This document shows positions 16,478 through 25,482 of a DNA stretch of 64,000 nt, piece by piece. Origin of the DNA: Patescibacteria group bacterium (GTDB taxonomy: Bacteria; Patescibacteriota; Microgenomatia; UBA1406; GWC2-37-13); contig BPJC01000002.1 of NCBI GenBank assembly GCA_026004415.1, positions 62,001 to 126,000 of the forward strand, read 5' to 3'. Numbering within the stretch: the stretch's first letter is position 1; each line of letters starts with the position of its first letter. The position numbers and the translations under genes were made by a program. Under the pieces are notes generated by a model. The model was not told where the DNA came from. It made no database searches and worked only from the letters and a program-made list of their open reading frames with translations.

Positions 16478-17218
16478 ATGTCAAAAATGAGAGATATTTT
16501 AACCCAATTTTCACAAATAAAATCTCTTCCTCAGCGCCGGAAAGAGGGACAAAAAATTGCTAGAGATTTGTCGATTAAGGACTTGAAAAATTTAATTGAG
16601 GATCTTGAAAGACAAGGAAGTAAAACTGCTTGGGATCTAATAAGCCATTTGATAACTCCCGAGCTTTTTGAGCAGCACCCAGAATTTGTTTTCTCTTTAA
16701 TTCAAAAATTAGCAACGCACACGGACTGGGAGATAAGAGAAGAGGCAGCAACAGTTTTAAAGAGGTTGAAAGAAAGACATTTTGCTCTTCTCTACCCTAC
16801 TTTAAGATCTTGGGCTGAAGGGAAGGATCCTTTTTTAAAACGAGCAATTTGTGTGGCTTTAATTAAGCCTTTTAAGGAGGAAAAAGAAAATCTGGATAAA
16901 ATTTTTTACCTTTTTGAAAGGATAATTACCTGCGATGATGCTTATGTAAAGAAAAATTGCGGACCTTTTGGTTTGGCAGCAGTTTTCAGGCGTTATCCAA
17001 AAAACACAGAGAGGAAGCTTATGGATTGGATAGAAAAGTTTTCTGATAATCCTACTGCTATTTGGAATATTATTACAGTTTTTTCACAAGCCAATGGGAG
17101 ATATTTTCCAGAATCCGGCAGACGCGTTTTGGCTAAAATAGAAAAAGAGGAAATTATAGAAAAATATCCCAAATTGAAAAGAGTTTTTGAGAGTGTAAAA
17201 AGGAAATTAAAAAGTTAA
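16478..17218 (+). CDS. HEAT-repeat protein, DNA-alkylation-repair-like
   Basis: The 246-residue protein is built of paired helices (LSIKDLKNLIEDLERQGSKT, DWEIREEAATVLKRLKERHF, DPFLKRAICVALIKPFKEEK, YVKKNCGPFGLAAVFRRYP) typical of AlkD-like HEAT repeats. AlkD proteins are glycosylases that excise bulky alkylated bases. The key catalytic residues cannot be placed confidently, so a scaffold role is possible. A TATTAT hexamer lies just before the ATG, and no Shine-Dalgarno is seen. Confidence 0.55.
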   Translation: MSKMRDILTQFSQIKSLPQRRKEGQKIARDLSIKDLKNLIEDLERQGSKTAWDLISHLITPELFEQHPEFVFSLIQKLATHTDWEIREEAATVLKRLKERHFALLYPTLRSWAEGKDPFLKRAICVALIKPFKEEKENLDKIFYLFERIITCDDAYVKKNCGPFGLAAVFRRYPKNTERKLMDWIEKFSDNPTAIWNIITVFSQANGRYFPESGRRVLAKIEKEEIIEKYPKLKRVFESVKRKLKS

Positions 17219-17227
17219 AATTAAAGC

Positions 17228-17575
17228 ATGAAACTAAACACAATTTATATCAGCGTTAAAAATATGAAAAGAGCTTTAGATTTCTATAGAAAACTTTTTC
17301 AAAAAGAACCAGAAGTTGAGGATAAAAGATTTAGTTATTTTAATTTAGATGGTTTTACTTTTGCTCTTTACAATCCAGCTTTTGATAAGACTCAAATTAA
17401 CTGGGGTGAAAACACCGTGCCTTGTTTTCAAGTTGGTGATATAGAAAAAGAGTTTTAAAGAATAAAAAAGATAGCTCCTTTAATTGACAACAAAATTCAA
17501 GAATACGGAGAATATAAACTTTTCCAGTTTAAAGACACAGAAGGGAATTTGCTGGAGGTTTATAGTTCTGATTAA
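17228..17575 (+). pseudogene. VOC/glyoxalase-like protein with one in-frame TAA
   Basis: The frame runs 116 codons to 17575 and is interrupted by one TAA at 17456-17458. The N-terminal part MKLNTIYISVKNMKRALDFY opens a vicinal oxygen chelate domain; after the stop, YKLFQFKDTEGNLLEVYSSD is the expected closing strand with its Glu ligand. No indel is needed. It begins 9 bases after the HEAT-repeat gene and is probably in the same operon. Confidence 0.7.
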
Positions 17576-17795
17576 ATATTAAATAATATACAGCTTTATA
17601 AATTATTCGAAAGCTACTAAGTTATTATTTGTTTTACTTCTTTGCTAATTTTGACAAAGTTTCAAACTCTTCTTCACTTTGATAAAAAAATACAAGCATA
17701 ATTTACTGGGGTATTAATTTCATTTATATTTATAATTCTTTAGCTTATTTGACAATGTTTTAGATTTTTTGTCTAAAATTATTTATGTTTGTACT

Positions 17796-18464
17796 TTATT
17801 CTATAATTTTTTTACCTAAGGAGGTTGCTAATTTTCTAAAGTAATTTTTAACTTCAGATAATGACAGTTTTTTTATCATTCTAGGTAGATAGTCGAAATC
17901 TTCAATTTTCAATAAATCCTCAGCAAGCAAGAGAATTTCTGAATCTTGTTTGAATTTTCTTCTTACTCCATAAATCAATTCCCAGATATTAAAGTGATTT
18001 TCTTTTAGAATAAAGTGAAGGTCAACAAAATCTTTAATATCATTGCGTTGGGATATGGAAAGAAGCTTATTAACAGCAATATCTTTTAAACTATCTATTT
18101 CTAACCCTTCAAAATTTTTCCCTTTTTCAAGCCTCGGATAAGGATAATAGGCAAAATCAAGCCAAAAAGTATTATTACTCTCTGGCCAGAAAATTTCAAA
18201 ACGGTAGACAACCTCGATAAACCTTGAACTTTTTATTTCAAATTTTAATTCTTTAGCCCACTTGCTTACTTTTCCAAAAATTATTTCGCTTTCAAATTTA
18301 TTCTCAGTAAAAAAATCCAAATCATCGGAAAGCCGATGTTGAAGATAAAACTCTGAAAGCGCTGTGCCACCGGTGAAATAAAAAATTTTTCGTAAGAAAG
18401 GATCTTGGGCTACTTGATAAATAATTTTTTTTTGTTGGTTGGTGAGGATTGATATTTTCCCCAT
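17796..18464 (-). CDS. AbiEii-like nucleotidyltransferase toxin
   Basis: The 222-residue protein shows the AbiEii/AbiGii signature: FLRKIFYFTGGTALSEFYLQ followed by HRLSDDLDFF, i.e. GG-T-x-LS and the D-x-D metal pair of nucleotidyltransferases. Later SLKDIAVNKLLSISQRNDIKD is the conserved Lys/Asp region. Such toxins transfer nucleotides to tRNA or other targets and mediate abortive phage defence. The gene overlaps the 3' end of a small upstream gene by 55 bases, the arrangement of type IV toxin-antitoxin pairs. Confidence 0.8.
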   Translation of the reverse strand: MGKISILTNQQKKIIYQVAQDPFLRKIFYFTGGTALSEFYLQHRLSDDLDFFTENKFESEIIFGKVSKWAKELKFEIKSSRFIEVVYRFEIFWPESNNTFWLDFAYYPYPRLEKGKNFEGLEIDSLKDIAVNKLLSISQRNDIKDFVDLHFILKENHFNIWELIYGVRRKFKQDSEILLLAEDLLKIEDFDYLPRMIKKLSLSEVKNYFRKLATSLGKKIIE

Positions 18465-18649
18465 ATCAAAAGTTCAAAAAGACGGCGGGCGTTAGTGTTA
18501 AGATTAAGTTTTTCCCAGTATTTTTTAACTTCAGTAAGCTTAATTTTTTCTTTTCCAGGTCCATAATTTATCATTCTCTCAAGTTTTTTTACTTTTCCAC
18601 TTTTGCTTTTTTCTAATTCTTTTTCGCTGTAATCCCAAAAAATTTTCAT
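18410..18649 (-). CDS. AbiE-associated small antitoxin-like protein
   Basis: The gene encodes 79 residues, beginning MKIFWDYSEKELEKSKSGKV and followed by a helix KLERMINYGPGKEKIKLTEV and RRLFELLIWGKY. The pattern resembles DUF6922-type proteins encoded directly before AbiEii toxins. Its position, overlap and size support an antitoxin role, which is an inference. Confidence 0.55.
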   Translation of the reverse strand: MKIFWDYSEKELEKSKSGKVKKLERMINYGPGKEKIKLTEVKKYWEKLNLNTNARRLFELLIWGKYQSSPTNKKKLFIK

Positions 18650-19030
18650 ATTTTAAGGATACAATAAAGATTTTTAATTGACAAGTTTGTTTGAAGGATT
18701 AATATTTGATTTTTATCAATAGTTTCTAAAAATCCCTGTAAAATCTCACAAATACAGAAGTTTATTTAATTTTTGCAAATTAACTCTTCCATTTCTGCCC
18801 AAGTATAAAACTACCTAAATCGCTTTTTTCCATTGTAAATATTTTACCTGCCAAGTTGAAAGCTTATTTATTATTTAGGTGTTGAAGTTTGTTTATTGAG
18901 CAGTGATTAAATGGTTTGCCTTTTTCTCGATATCTAAAGCGATTTTAAGCTTAAACTGCTGGATTTTAAACAACAGAATTGAGATGTAGTTTATCTGCAT
19001 TATCGGGTTAAAAAATAAAGCAGTCATTTA
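18650..19030. other. Intergenic stretch with no recognised gene
   Basis: AT-rich sequence between the AbiE-like pair and the repeat-protein gene. No open frame with a coding look, tRNA or strong hairpin was seen. Confidence 0.5.
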
Positions 19031-19744
19031 TCATTTGTTTAGAACCCACTCCACCACCATCCTTTTCAACCTAAAATACTCCTCTTTCTCAAACTGCATA
19101 TTGGCGATGCAGTATTTTTTGGATTTAAGGTGGGAGCAGAAGAGGCATTCGTAAAGATCGTAGGAGTCATGGATGAAAAGACTGTTTGACACTTTGTTGC
19201 TCCAGCTGACCTCAAAGCAGTTTGAGCAGTTGATGCTTTCGCTTATTCTTACTCCAAAACTGCAGCTTGAATTATCTCTGCTTGCCAACATAAAAGCGCT
19301 GTTGAAGATTTTGTAACAAAAGATTATATCCCTGCTGTCAAAGATTGAGATACTTTTGTAGATATTTCTTGAGTTGTAAATGCCGTCGGATTTGGCAATA
19401 TTTAAACTGTTTATCTGCTTTTCTGCTGTATATATCTTTATCTCCTCCCAAGCTTTAAGGATATCATCCATTGAGTTAAGCGATCTTTTCTTTCTTATCC
19501 AGCCGGTTTTTTGAAACTCTTCAGCTATGGCTTTTAAAGAAGCTACCTTTTCATCTGCGAAAAAAGCATAGGTTTTTTTGCCTGAAAGAGCGCAGATTCT
19601 CTCCTCTGGTTTTGGAATATCAAAGCTGAACTTTTCCTCTATTCTTTCAAGTTTAAGTTCTTCGATTCTTTTATGATATTCTGGAAACTGAAAAACTTGT
19701 TTTAAGATCTTCTGAGCTGTTTGTAAAGCTGTTTTTTCATCCAT
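19031..19744 (-). CDS. Repeat-containing protein of unknown function, probable beta-helix
   Basis: The 237-residue protein has a helical N-terminal third. From about residue 110 it has short, regular Ser/Asn/Asp/Ile-rich turns (LNIAKSDGIYNSRNIYKSIS, IFDSRDIIFCYKIFNSAFML, NCSNCFEVSWSNKVSNSLFI) suggesting a right-handed beta-helix. It ends with a C-x2-C module and KKYCIANMQFEKEEY, a motif I associate with uncharacterised CPR proteins. It follows the HerA-like ATPase gene by 15 bases, so the two are likely co-transcribed. Confidence 0.55.
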   Translation of the reverse strand: MDEKTALQTAQKILKQVFQFPEYHKRIEELKLERIEEKFSFDIPKPEERICALSGKKTYAFFADEKVASLKAIAEEFQKTGWIRKKRSLNSMDDILKAWEEIKIYTAEKQINSLNIAKSDGIYNSRNIYKSISIFDSRDIIFCYKIFNSAFMLASRDNSSCSFGVRISESINCSNCFEVSWSNKVSNSLFIHDSYDLYECLFCSHLKSKKYCIANMQFEKEEYFRLKRMVVEWVLNK

Positions 19745-19759
19745 AAGCTTTAAAAAAAT

Positions 19760-21466
19760 TTAACTTATAAAAAGAGTTTCTCCTTTTATTGCTGGATAAA
19801 ACTTTCCATTGGCAAAGACGCGGGCAATGACTTCTCTTGGATTGAGATTGACAAAAAGCTGTTTTTTAAGGTTTTTTTGTTCTTCTTTGCTTTCAGAGAG
19901 GATTTTTGATAGCTCGATTTCAAGATTTGAGCTGATAATCTTTGCTTCTTCATCCGAGACCTTGAAAACAAAAAAGTTGTAAACATTTGAAAGTATTGCT
20001 CGCAAAAGATTTTGAGAAACCTGGGTTAAGTATTGCTGAGCAAGATAAAGGCCTAAGTTAAATTTTCGTGCTTCAGAAAGGATTGAGATCAAAGCTTCAT
20101 TTTCCACAGTTGAGACTTCATCAATTATCAGAATTATTTTTTTGTTTATTTTTCTCTTTTGGCTGATTAGAAAGACTTGTTGGATAATTAGTCCTGCGAT
20201 AAGCTGCGTGGCTTTTTCACCCAGATAAATTCGCTCCAAAGGAAAGCTTACTAAAAAATTATTTTCAATTGCTTCTTCAAGATTTGCTTCTTGTAATTGC
20301 TTTTTTGAAAAGGCAGGAATAAAGCTCATTTCATCAATAAGGCTTAAGATAGGTACAACTGCTGTGTCATAATAGTTTGTGATAATTTCTATAAACTCTG
20401 TCTGAAAAAAATGCTTTAAAAAATCTTCTTCAGTTTTCTCTAGCACTTTGTTTTTAAACTCTACATCAGTCAAGAACTTTTTTAAAGTCTCAAGATCCAT
20501 TTGTTTCTGTTTGAATAGAAGATATAAGCTGTATTTTAAGATGCGCTCCAGCTTGTTGTTAAAGCTTTGGGATAAAAGGGTTTTAAAAAGCAAAAGAGTC
20601 AGCTCAGTTGAGATTTTAGGTTCGTTTTCTTCTGGGAAAAGCTGGCAGTAGTGATTTATAAAATCAAAGCTTATTTTTTTGGCATTGAGGCTGTTTAGAT
20701 TTTTTTCTATGCTTGCATGCGGATCAATTAGAACTACGCTATATTCTTCAGAGAAATGGCTCAATCTGTCTATAAGAAGCTGGATAAACTTGGACTTTCC
20801 TACTCCGGTCTGTCCGATAATTAAGCTGTGTTTTAGAAAATCAAATGAGTTTAGATTAAGATAAAAATCTTTGTTTGAAAAAGGAAAGGCATTGATTTTT
20901 AGCAGGGATAAGTTGGTTTTTTGTCCTAATATCTCATAGTTTTTTGCAATATCAAGGCAGATCGGCAAAGGCTCTTTTTGCAAAAGATATTTATTTCCAA
21001 AATCAAGCTCTAAGAAGTTTTCCAAGCCTGAAAAAATGAGTTTTGTAAATTTATAGTCTATTTCATTTTCCTGAAAGATTAGTGAGAGTTTGTAGAAGGG
21101 AAAAAGTTTTAAAATATGTTGTTTTGTTATTGATAAAAGTTTGATTTCTCCTTTTTGTTTGGTTTTGATTAAAAATTCAGTTAGGTTTTTGTATTTTTTT
21201 AGATTTAAAGCTTTGCGCGTTTGAGTTGAGTCAGAAAAGGTCGGATCCGGAAGGTTTTTTTCTTTTTTAAAGAGTATGAAATCGATCTTTTCCAAAACAG
21301 GCGGCAGATCTTTTTCAAGCAAGAGATAACAGATAAGGTTGTTTTCCTTAAGTTCAAAGATCAATGAAAACTCTGCTGAAGCTTTTTTAAATTCATTAAA
21401 AATCTTTTGCCAGTCTTCTGATGTGATTTTATTTTTTAAAAAGTACAGTTTATATGCATTTCTCAT
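19760..21466 (-). CDS. HerA/VirB4-like P-loop ATPase (DUF87-type)
   Basis: From the ATG at 21464-21466 the protein has about 568 residues. Walker A is IIGQTGVGKSKFIQLLIDRL near residue 220, followed by VVLIDPHASIEKNL; Walker B is KIILIIDEVSTVENEALIS near 445, then ARKFNLGLYLAQQYLTQVS. The layout matches hexameric translocases that pump DNA or protein, as in conjugation and pilus systems. An upstream TTG at 21484 is possible, but the ATG is favoured because a TATACT box ends 8 bases before it. Confidence 0.8.
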   Translation of the reverse strand: MRNAYKLYFLKNKITSEDWQKIFNEFKKASAEFSLIFELKENNLICYLLLEKDLPPVLEKIDFILFKKEKNLPDPTFSDSTQTRKALNLKKYKNLTEFLIKTKQKGEIKLLSITKQHILKLFPFYKLSLIFQENEIDYKFTKLIFSGLENFLELDFGNKYLLQKEPLPICLDIAKNYEILGQKTNLSLLKINAFPFSNKDFYLNLNSFDFLKHSLIIGQTGVGKSKFIQLLIDRLSHFSEEYSVVLIDPHASIEKNLNSLNAKKISFDFINHYCQLFPEENEPKISTELTLLLFKTLLSQSFNNKLERILKYSLYLLFKQKQMDLETLKKFLTDVEFKNKVLEKTEEDFLKHFFQTEFIEIITNYYDTAVVPILSLIDEMSFIPAFSKKQLQEANLEEAIENNFLVSFPLERIYLGEKATQLIAGLIIQQVFLISQKRKINKKIILIIDEVSTVENEALISILSEARKFNLGLYLAQQYLTQVSQNLLRAILSNVYNFFVFKVSDEEAKIISSNLEIELSKILSESKEEQKNLKKQLFVNLNPREVIARVFANGKFYPAIKGETLFIS

Positions 21467-21474
21467 ATGCGTAA

Positions 21475-21480
21475 AGTATA
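21475..21480 (-). promoter_or_regulatory. Candidate -10 box of the HerA-like gene
   Basis: TATACT on the minus strand ends 8 bases before the ATG at 21464-21466, favouring that start and predicting a leaderless mRNA. Confidence 0.4.
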
Positions 21481-21669
21481 GCAAATATAATATTTTTGTT
21501 TTTAATTTTTATTTTTATAAAGCCCCAAAATATTTTTTTTGTAAGTTTGAATAGTGAAGTTTTATCTGATGAGTTTTTTTAGATAAAATTATCGAAATAA
21601 TTGAGAGTGTTGTTTATCTTTGATGGATACACTCGTTTTAAATAAATATTTTTCAAGATTAGTAGAACT

Positions 21670-22512
21670 TTAAATTTTTACTTTTTCTTTTATCTTTTTG
21701 TTTATTTTTTCTACAAATACTTTAATATTTTTTATTAGCTTTTCTCTTTCATTTTTTCTTAAGTTTTTATAAAAGTCTCCTCCCATTTTGTATTTAATTT
21801 TTATATCTCCTATTCCTAAAAGAGTATTTAAAGAGATCAACAGATAATCCATCAGAACTTTTAAATATCCTTCTCTTTCAAATCTTCTCATAGAGAACTT
21901 AAACTTGATTTTTTTTGAAAAGTAAGGAGTAACTCCGGATTTAAAAACGCGCTGTGTTAGTTCCATATCCTCAGGGAAAAGAATTTCTTTATCTTGTTTA
22001 TTTACTACCTTAAATCCGCCAAGGAATTCAAAAAAATGTTTTTCAAAGATCAAACAAGCACCTGAAGCAAATGGCATTTTAAATTTGAGGGAAGTCTGTA
22101 AGCCTAAGTTAGTAAAAGAAAAAAGGGTTTTGTCTATGACTTTGCTTGTGTTTATAGAAAAAGAAGGGAAAATTACCAGCGGTTTTGTTTTTCTTATTTC
22201 AAAAAAAATGTTTTTTATAAAACCGGTGGGAACTCTGCAGTCAGCATCTATGAAGACGAGAAAATCGCCTTTTGCTTTTTTTGCTCCTAAATTTCTTTGG
22301 TAAGCCAGGTTTCTTCTTTTAGAGGTTATAATCTTTAAGGGCAGTTCTTTTTTGAATTTTTCTGCATTTTTTACAGTGTTGTCTTCAGAATTGGCATCAA
22401 CTACTATAATTTCTAAATCTCTTGAGGTTTGTTTTGATAAGTCTTTTAGAAGATGGGGCAACATTTTTTCTTCGTTTAAGGTGGGTATAATTACTGAAAT
22501 TAATTGTCCCAT
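21670..22512 (-). CDS. Family 2 glycosyltransferase
   Basis: The 280-residue GT2 enzyme opens LISVIIPTLNEEKMLPHLLK, carries the DXD-type motif in FLVFIDADCRVP near residue 95, and has the acceptor-side motif LFPEDMELTQRVFKSG near 190. GT2 enzymes transfer sugars from nucleotide sugars to lipid or glycan acceptors. There is no C-terminal membrane domain. It is flanked by intergenic sequence, so no pathway is implied. Confidence 0.88.
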   Translation of the reverse strand: MGQLISVIIPTLNEEKMLPHLLKDLSKQTSRDLEIIVVDANSEDNTVKNAEKFKKELPLKIITSKRRNLAYQRNLGAKKAKGDFLVFIDADCRVPTGFIKNIFFEIRKTKPLVIFPSFSINTSKVIDKTLFSFTNLGLQTSLKFKMPFASGACLIFEKHFFEFLGGFKVVNKQDKEILFPEDMELTQRVFKSGVTPYFSKKIKFKFSMRRFEREGYLKVLMDYLLISLNTLLGIGDIKIKYKMGGDFYKNLRKNEREKLIKNIKVFVEKINKKIKEKVKI

Positions 22513-22519
22513 AATCTAA

Positions 22520-22525
22520 ATTTTA
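22520..22525 (-). promoter_or_regulatory. Candidate -10 box of the glycosyltransferase gene
   Basis: TAAAAT on the minus strand ends 7 bases before the ATG at 22510-22512. Confidence 0.4.
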
Positions 22526-22631
22526 CAAAAAAATTTTTTGATTCAGGCATATTTTTATTGTTGATTGTAAAATAAAGTTATGAATATATATTGCTTAAAT
22601 TTTCAAACTCAGATTTAATTTGGTTTTCATT

Positions 22632-23760
22632 ATGAAAAAAGAACTCTGGCTTAATTTTTTTTGTTGTTTTTATTGGGCTTTTAGGTTTTGGGATCGTTAT
22701 TCCAACCCTGCCTTTTATTGCCCTAAAATATCAAGCCTCGCCTTTTGTGATTGGTCTTTTGATGGCAAGTTATTCTCTGTTTCAATTTCTCGCCTCACCT
22801 ATCTTAGGTCGATTGTCGGATAAGTACGGCAGAAAACCGATTCTGGCTATTTCTTTATTTGGTAGTGCTTTAGGCTATTTTTTGATTGCCATTGCCAATA
22901 ATATCTGGCTTATCTTTGCCTCGCGCATTATTGACGGCATTACCGGCGGCAACATCTCAGTAGCTCAGGCTTATATTGCAGATATTACTAAAGGCAAAGA
23001 AAGGACAAAGGCTATGGGGTTGATTGGTATGGCTTTTGGGTTAGGATTTGTTTTCGGTCCTGCTATAGGCGGCTTTCTAGGTCATTATTTTTTGGCTCTT
23101 CCCTACCTTTTTGCAGGTTTACTGGCTTTGCTAAATTGTATTTTTATTTTGTTTTTTTTACCTGAAACGGTTGAGAAAAATAAAGTTAGATCCCAGCCGC
23201 TTTTTGATCTGCAAGTCATAAAGGAGGTTTTTAAGCCTAAGATTGTTTTAAAGCTGACCTTAACTTTTTTTATGATTACTCTTTCTTTTTCTTTAATGCA
23301 GGGGATGTTACCTCTTTATACTCAATATCTTTTTGGTTGGGGTGAACGGCAGGTTGGCTACTTTTTTGCCTATATAGGTTTGATAAATGTTTTCTCGCAG
23401 GGGTATTTACTTAGGAGGGTTATAAACACCTTTTCTGAAGACAAATTAGTTAAGTTTTCTACCTTGGTTTTGTGTTTAGTTTTCTTAGGTTTGGCAGTTT
23501 TGCGCTCTATTTGGCTTTTTTATCTTACTGCCTTTTTCTTAGCTGTCTTTTTTGGAATCTTTAATGCAACTGTTCAGTCGCTTATCTCGAAAAATTCAGA
23601 TCAAAATGAGCAAGGGGTTGTTTTAGGAACGGTCCAATCCTTTGGATCATTGGCTCGTACTTTGGGGCCTGTAATTGGAGGCATTTTATATTCTCTTTCT
23701 CCTCAATTACCGTTTTTAAGTTCTTCTGGGTTAATATTTTTAACATTCTTGGGAATTTAA
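22632..23760 (+). pseudogene. MFS (TetA-like) efflux transporter with a frameshift at a T8 run
   Basis: After codon 8 from the ATG at 22632, a run of eight T's shifts the frame; with seven T's the protein reads MKKELWLNFF, then FIGLLGFGIVIPTLPFIALK. The remaining 340 residues are intact: motif A GRLSDKYGRKPILAIS, 11-12 helices, and the repeat-C motif GPVIGG. The sequence resembles tetracycline-type drug/H+ antiporters of the inner membrane. Without slippage or correction only internal starts (ATG at 22762) could be used, losing the first two helices. Confidence 0.8.
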
Positions 23761-23775
23761 TTTACAAGGGTTGAC

Positions 23776-23781
23776 TATAAT
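23776..23781 (+). promoter_or_regulatory. Candidate -10 box before the RBBP9-like remnant
   Basis: TATAAT ends 6 bases before the ATG at 23788, with TTGAC directly upstream. Transcription would begin at the start codon. Confidence 0.4.
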
Positions 23782-23787
23782 AAGATT

Positions 23788-24335
23788 ATGAATACAGTTT
23801 TTACCATCCACGGCGCGTATGGATATCCGAAGGAAAATTGACTGCCGTGGTTAAAAGACAAGCTTGAAAAATTAGGCTGTCGGGTTTTTGTTCTTCACCT
23901 TCCTACTCTAGAAGATCAGAGCTTTGAAAATTGGTTAAAGGTTTTTAAGCCTTACGAAAAATATATTGATGAAAACACTATATTTGTTTGTCACAGCTTG
24001 GGACCAGCCTTTATTTTAAGAGTTTTAGAAAGACTAAACTGAGCAGTAGAAGCTTGACTTTTTGTTGCGGGTTTTACTGGGTTTTGGGAAATTCAAAGCT
24101 TGATGAGATTAATAAATCGTTTATTGATAAACCTTTTGATTGGGAAAAGATAAGGAAAAATTGCAAAAACTTTTATGTTTTTCACTCGGACAACGATCCT
24201 TATGTTCCTTTGAAAGAAGGAAAAAAGTTGGGAGTAGATCTTATTATAATTCTTAATGCAGGCCATTTTAACGCAAAAGCCGGATATACGAAGTTTGAGA
24301 TGTTGTTGGAAAAAGTAAGAACGGTTATTATTTAA
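23788..24335 (+). pseudogene. RBBP9/YdeN-like alpha/beta hydrolase, broken by three TGA codons and one frameshift
   Basis: The N terminus TVFTIHGAYGYPKEN and the nucleophile elbow FVCHSLGPAFIL are those of small serine hydrolases, and AGHFNAKAGYTKF near the end holds the catalytic His. TGA codons fall after PKEN, after RLN and after VEA; the first sits where relatives have Trp (NWxPWL). A one-base shift near 24,080 separates the last third. Other genes in the window end with TGA, so recoding is unlikely. Confidence 0.75.
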
Positions 24336-24549
24336 TTTTCTCAAACCTTTTGACTTTTTTCCCATTCACCTCCACCTCTTCCAAAAACATCTTTAAAGGC
24401 CTAACCCATAGAGCATTTTTTCCGAACTCTTTTGAATCATAAAGCGCACGATAGACAACTAAGGGTTCTAAAGTTTCACTATGTCGAGCTATTCCGATTA
24501 CTTCATAAAATTTTCCTTTGTAATGCCTGTAGATTCCTGGTTTTAGCAT
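24328..24549 (-). CDS. DUF1653 family protein
   Basis: From the ATG at 24547-24549 the gene encodes about 73 residues: MLKPGIYRHYKGKFYEVIGI, then ARHSETLEPLVVYRALY and LWVRPLKMFLEEVEV, the full DUF1653 pattern. These short beta-rich proteins have no established function. An upstream extension (MWSPKSSIKF) is open but unlike the family. Confidence 0.85.
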   Translation of the reverse strand: MLKPGIYRHYKGKFYEVIGIARHSETLEPLVVYRALYDSKEFGKNALWVRPLKMFLEEVEVNGKKVKRFEKIK

Positions 24550-24706
24550 AAGTTCAGTAAATTTTATAGATGACTTTGGACTCCACAACTTAATTTATTC
24601 TAATATTATAGAATACTCTTAAAATGTGCTTAGTTAATTAAAAAAGGTCTTGCCCAGTTAACTAATAATTTCTCAATAATCTTTTGAGTTCTGAAACTAA
24701 ATCATT

Positions 24707-25440
24707 TTAGTGATTAAATCGCCACTCAGATTCTAATAAGTACTTCTTTAATTGATTTCTCCTCATACCATTAAATTTAGCTAGTCTTCTTTTTATCCAT
24801 GACCAGTAAGATTCTACTTCATTTATATGATTTTCTCTATCTCTTTTGTTCACAAGCTCATTATTCTCATGCTTAATTTTCTTATGATTATACCCTAATA
24901 CCGCTAATGCGTCATATGATCTCCACCCGTCTGTATATATATCCGACCCTGATTTAACCACCTCTCTTATTATAGGTATAACCTCCTCCTTTTGTGCATT
25001 CTTAATAACTTGTGTATATATCATGCCTCCTCTCTTCAATAATCCTAAAACTATTACCTTTCTCCTCGCCCCTCTCCCTCTCTTTCCCTTTGCCCTCTGC
25101 GGATCAAAGTGCGCTTCATCTATTTCTATACCATTCTTTAACCTTACCTTCTCTCTCCTTTATCGCTTTCTTTATTATTACTTCCCTAAAAAGATTATAA
25201 TAGCTGTCTGCTGTCTTCCTATTAACTCCTGTTGCTGAAACTTCCTTACAAGTGGTATATCTCCTGGAAGACTAAAAGGGTCTATTATGACTTTGAAATT
25301 CGGTGACGTGTATGAGTTTCCATTTCAGCTTTTTATAAAACCCTAAATCCCATTTTTCAGCACTGTTAAATGGGCAGAAACTCTAAAAATATATAAGTGC
25401 TGCGGCTAAAAAGGTTGTTAAACAAACTTAATTTTGTTTC
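24707..25440 (-). mobile_element. IS1595-family (ISXO2-like) transposase remnant
   Basis: The C-terminal 110 residues are open (24707-25039): KSGSDIYTDGWRSYDALAVL, then NHINEVESYWSWIKRRLAKF, the DDE-domain block with its Asp and Asn/Glu of IS1595 transposases. The upstream part continues in other frames with NGIEIDEAHFDPQRAKGKRG, TGVNRKTADSYYNLFREVI and a zinc-ribbon-like WDLGFYKKLKWK. Several frame breaks make it inactive. No terminal repeats could be identified by eye. Confidence 0.75.
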
Positions 25441-25455
25441 TGACAGTTAGGATTA

Positions 25456-25464
25456 TGATATAAT
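25456..25464 (+). promoter_or_regulatory. Candidate extended -10 box
   Basis: TGATATAAT at 25456-25464 is an extended -10 element, 18 bases before the ATG at 25483. Confidence 0.4.
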
Positions 25465-25482
25465 TTAAAATTAAAGCCTATA

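Noticed and set aside
22747-22823. A short plus-strand protein at 22620-22823
   Set aside because: It is the first part of the MFS gene read in the wrong frame after the T8 run.
23788-24085. TGA recoded as Trp or Gly across the genome
   Set aside because: rpsB, the paralogous anchored proteins, crtB and the lycopene cyclase end with TGA at sensible positions, so TGA is a stop here.
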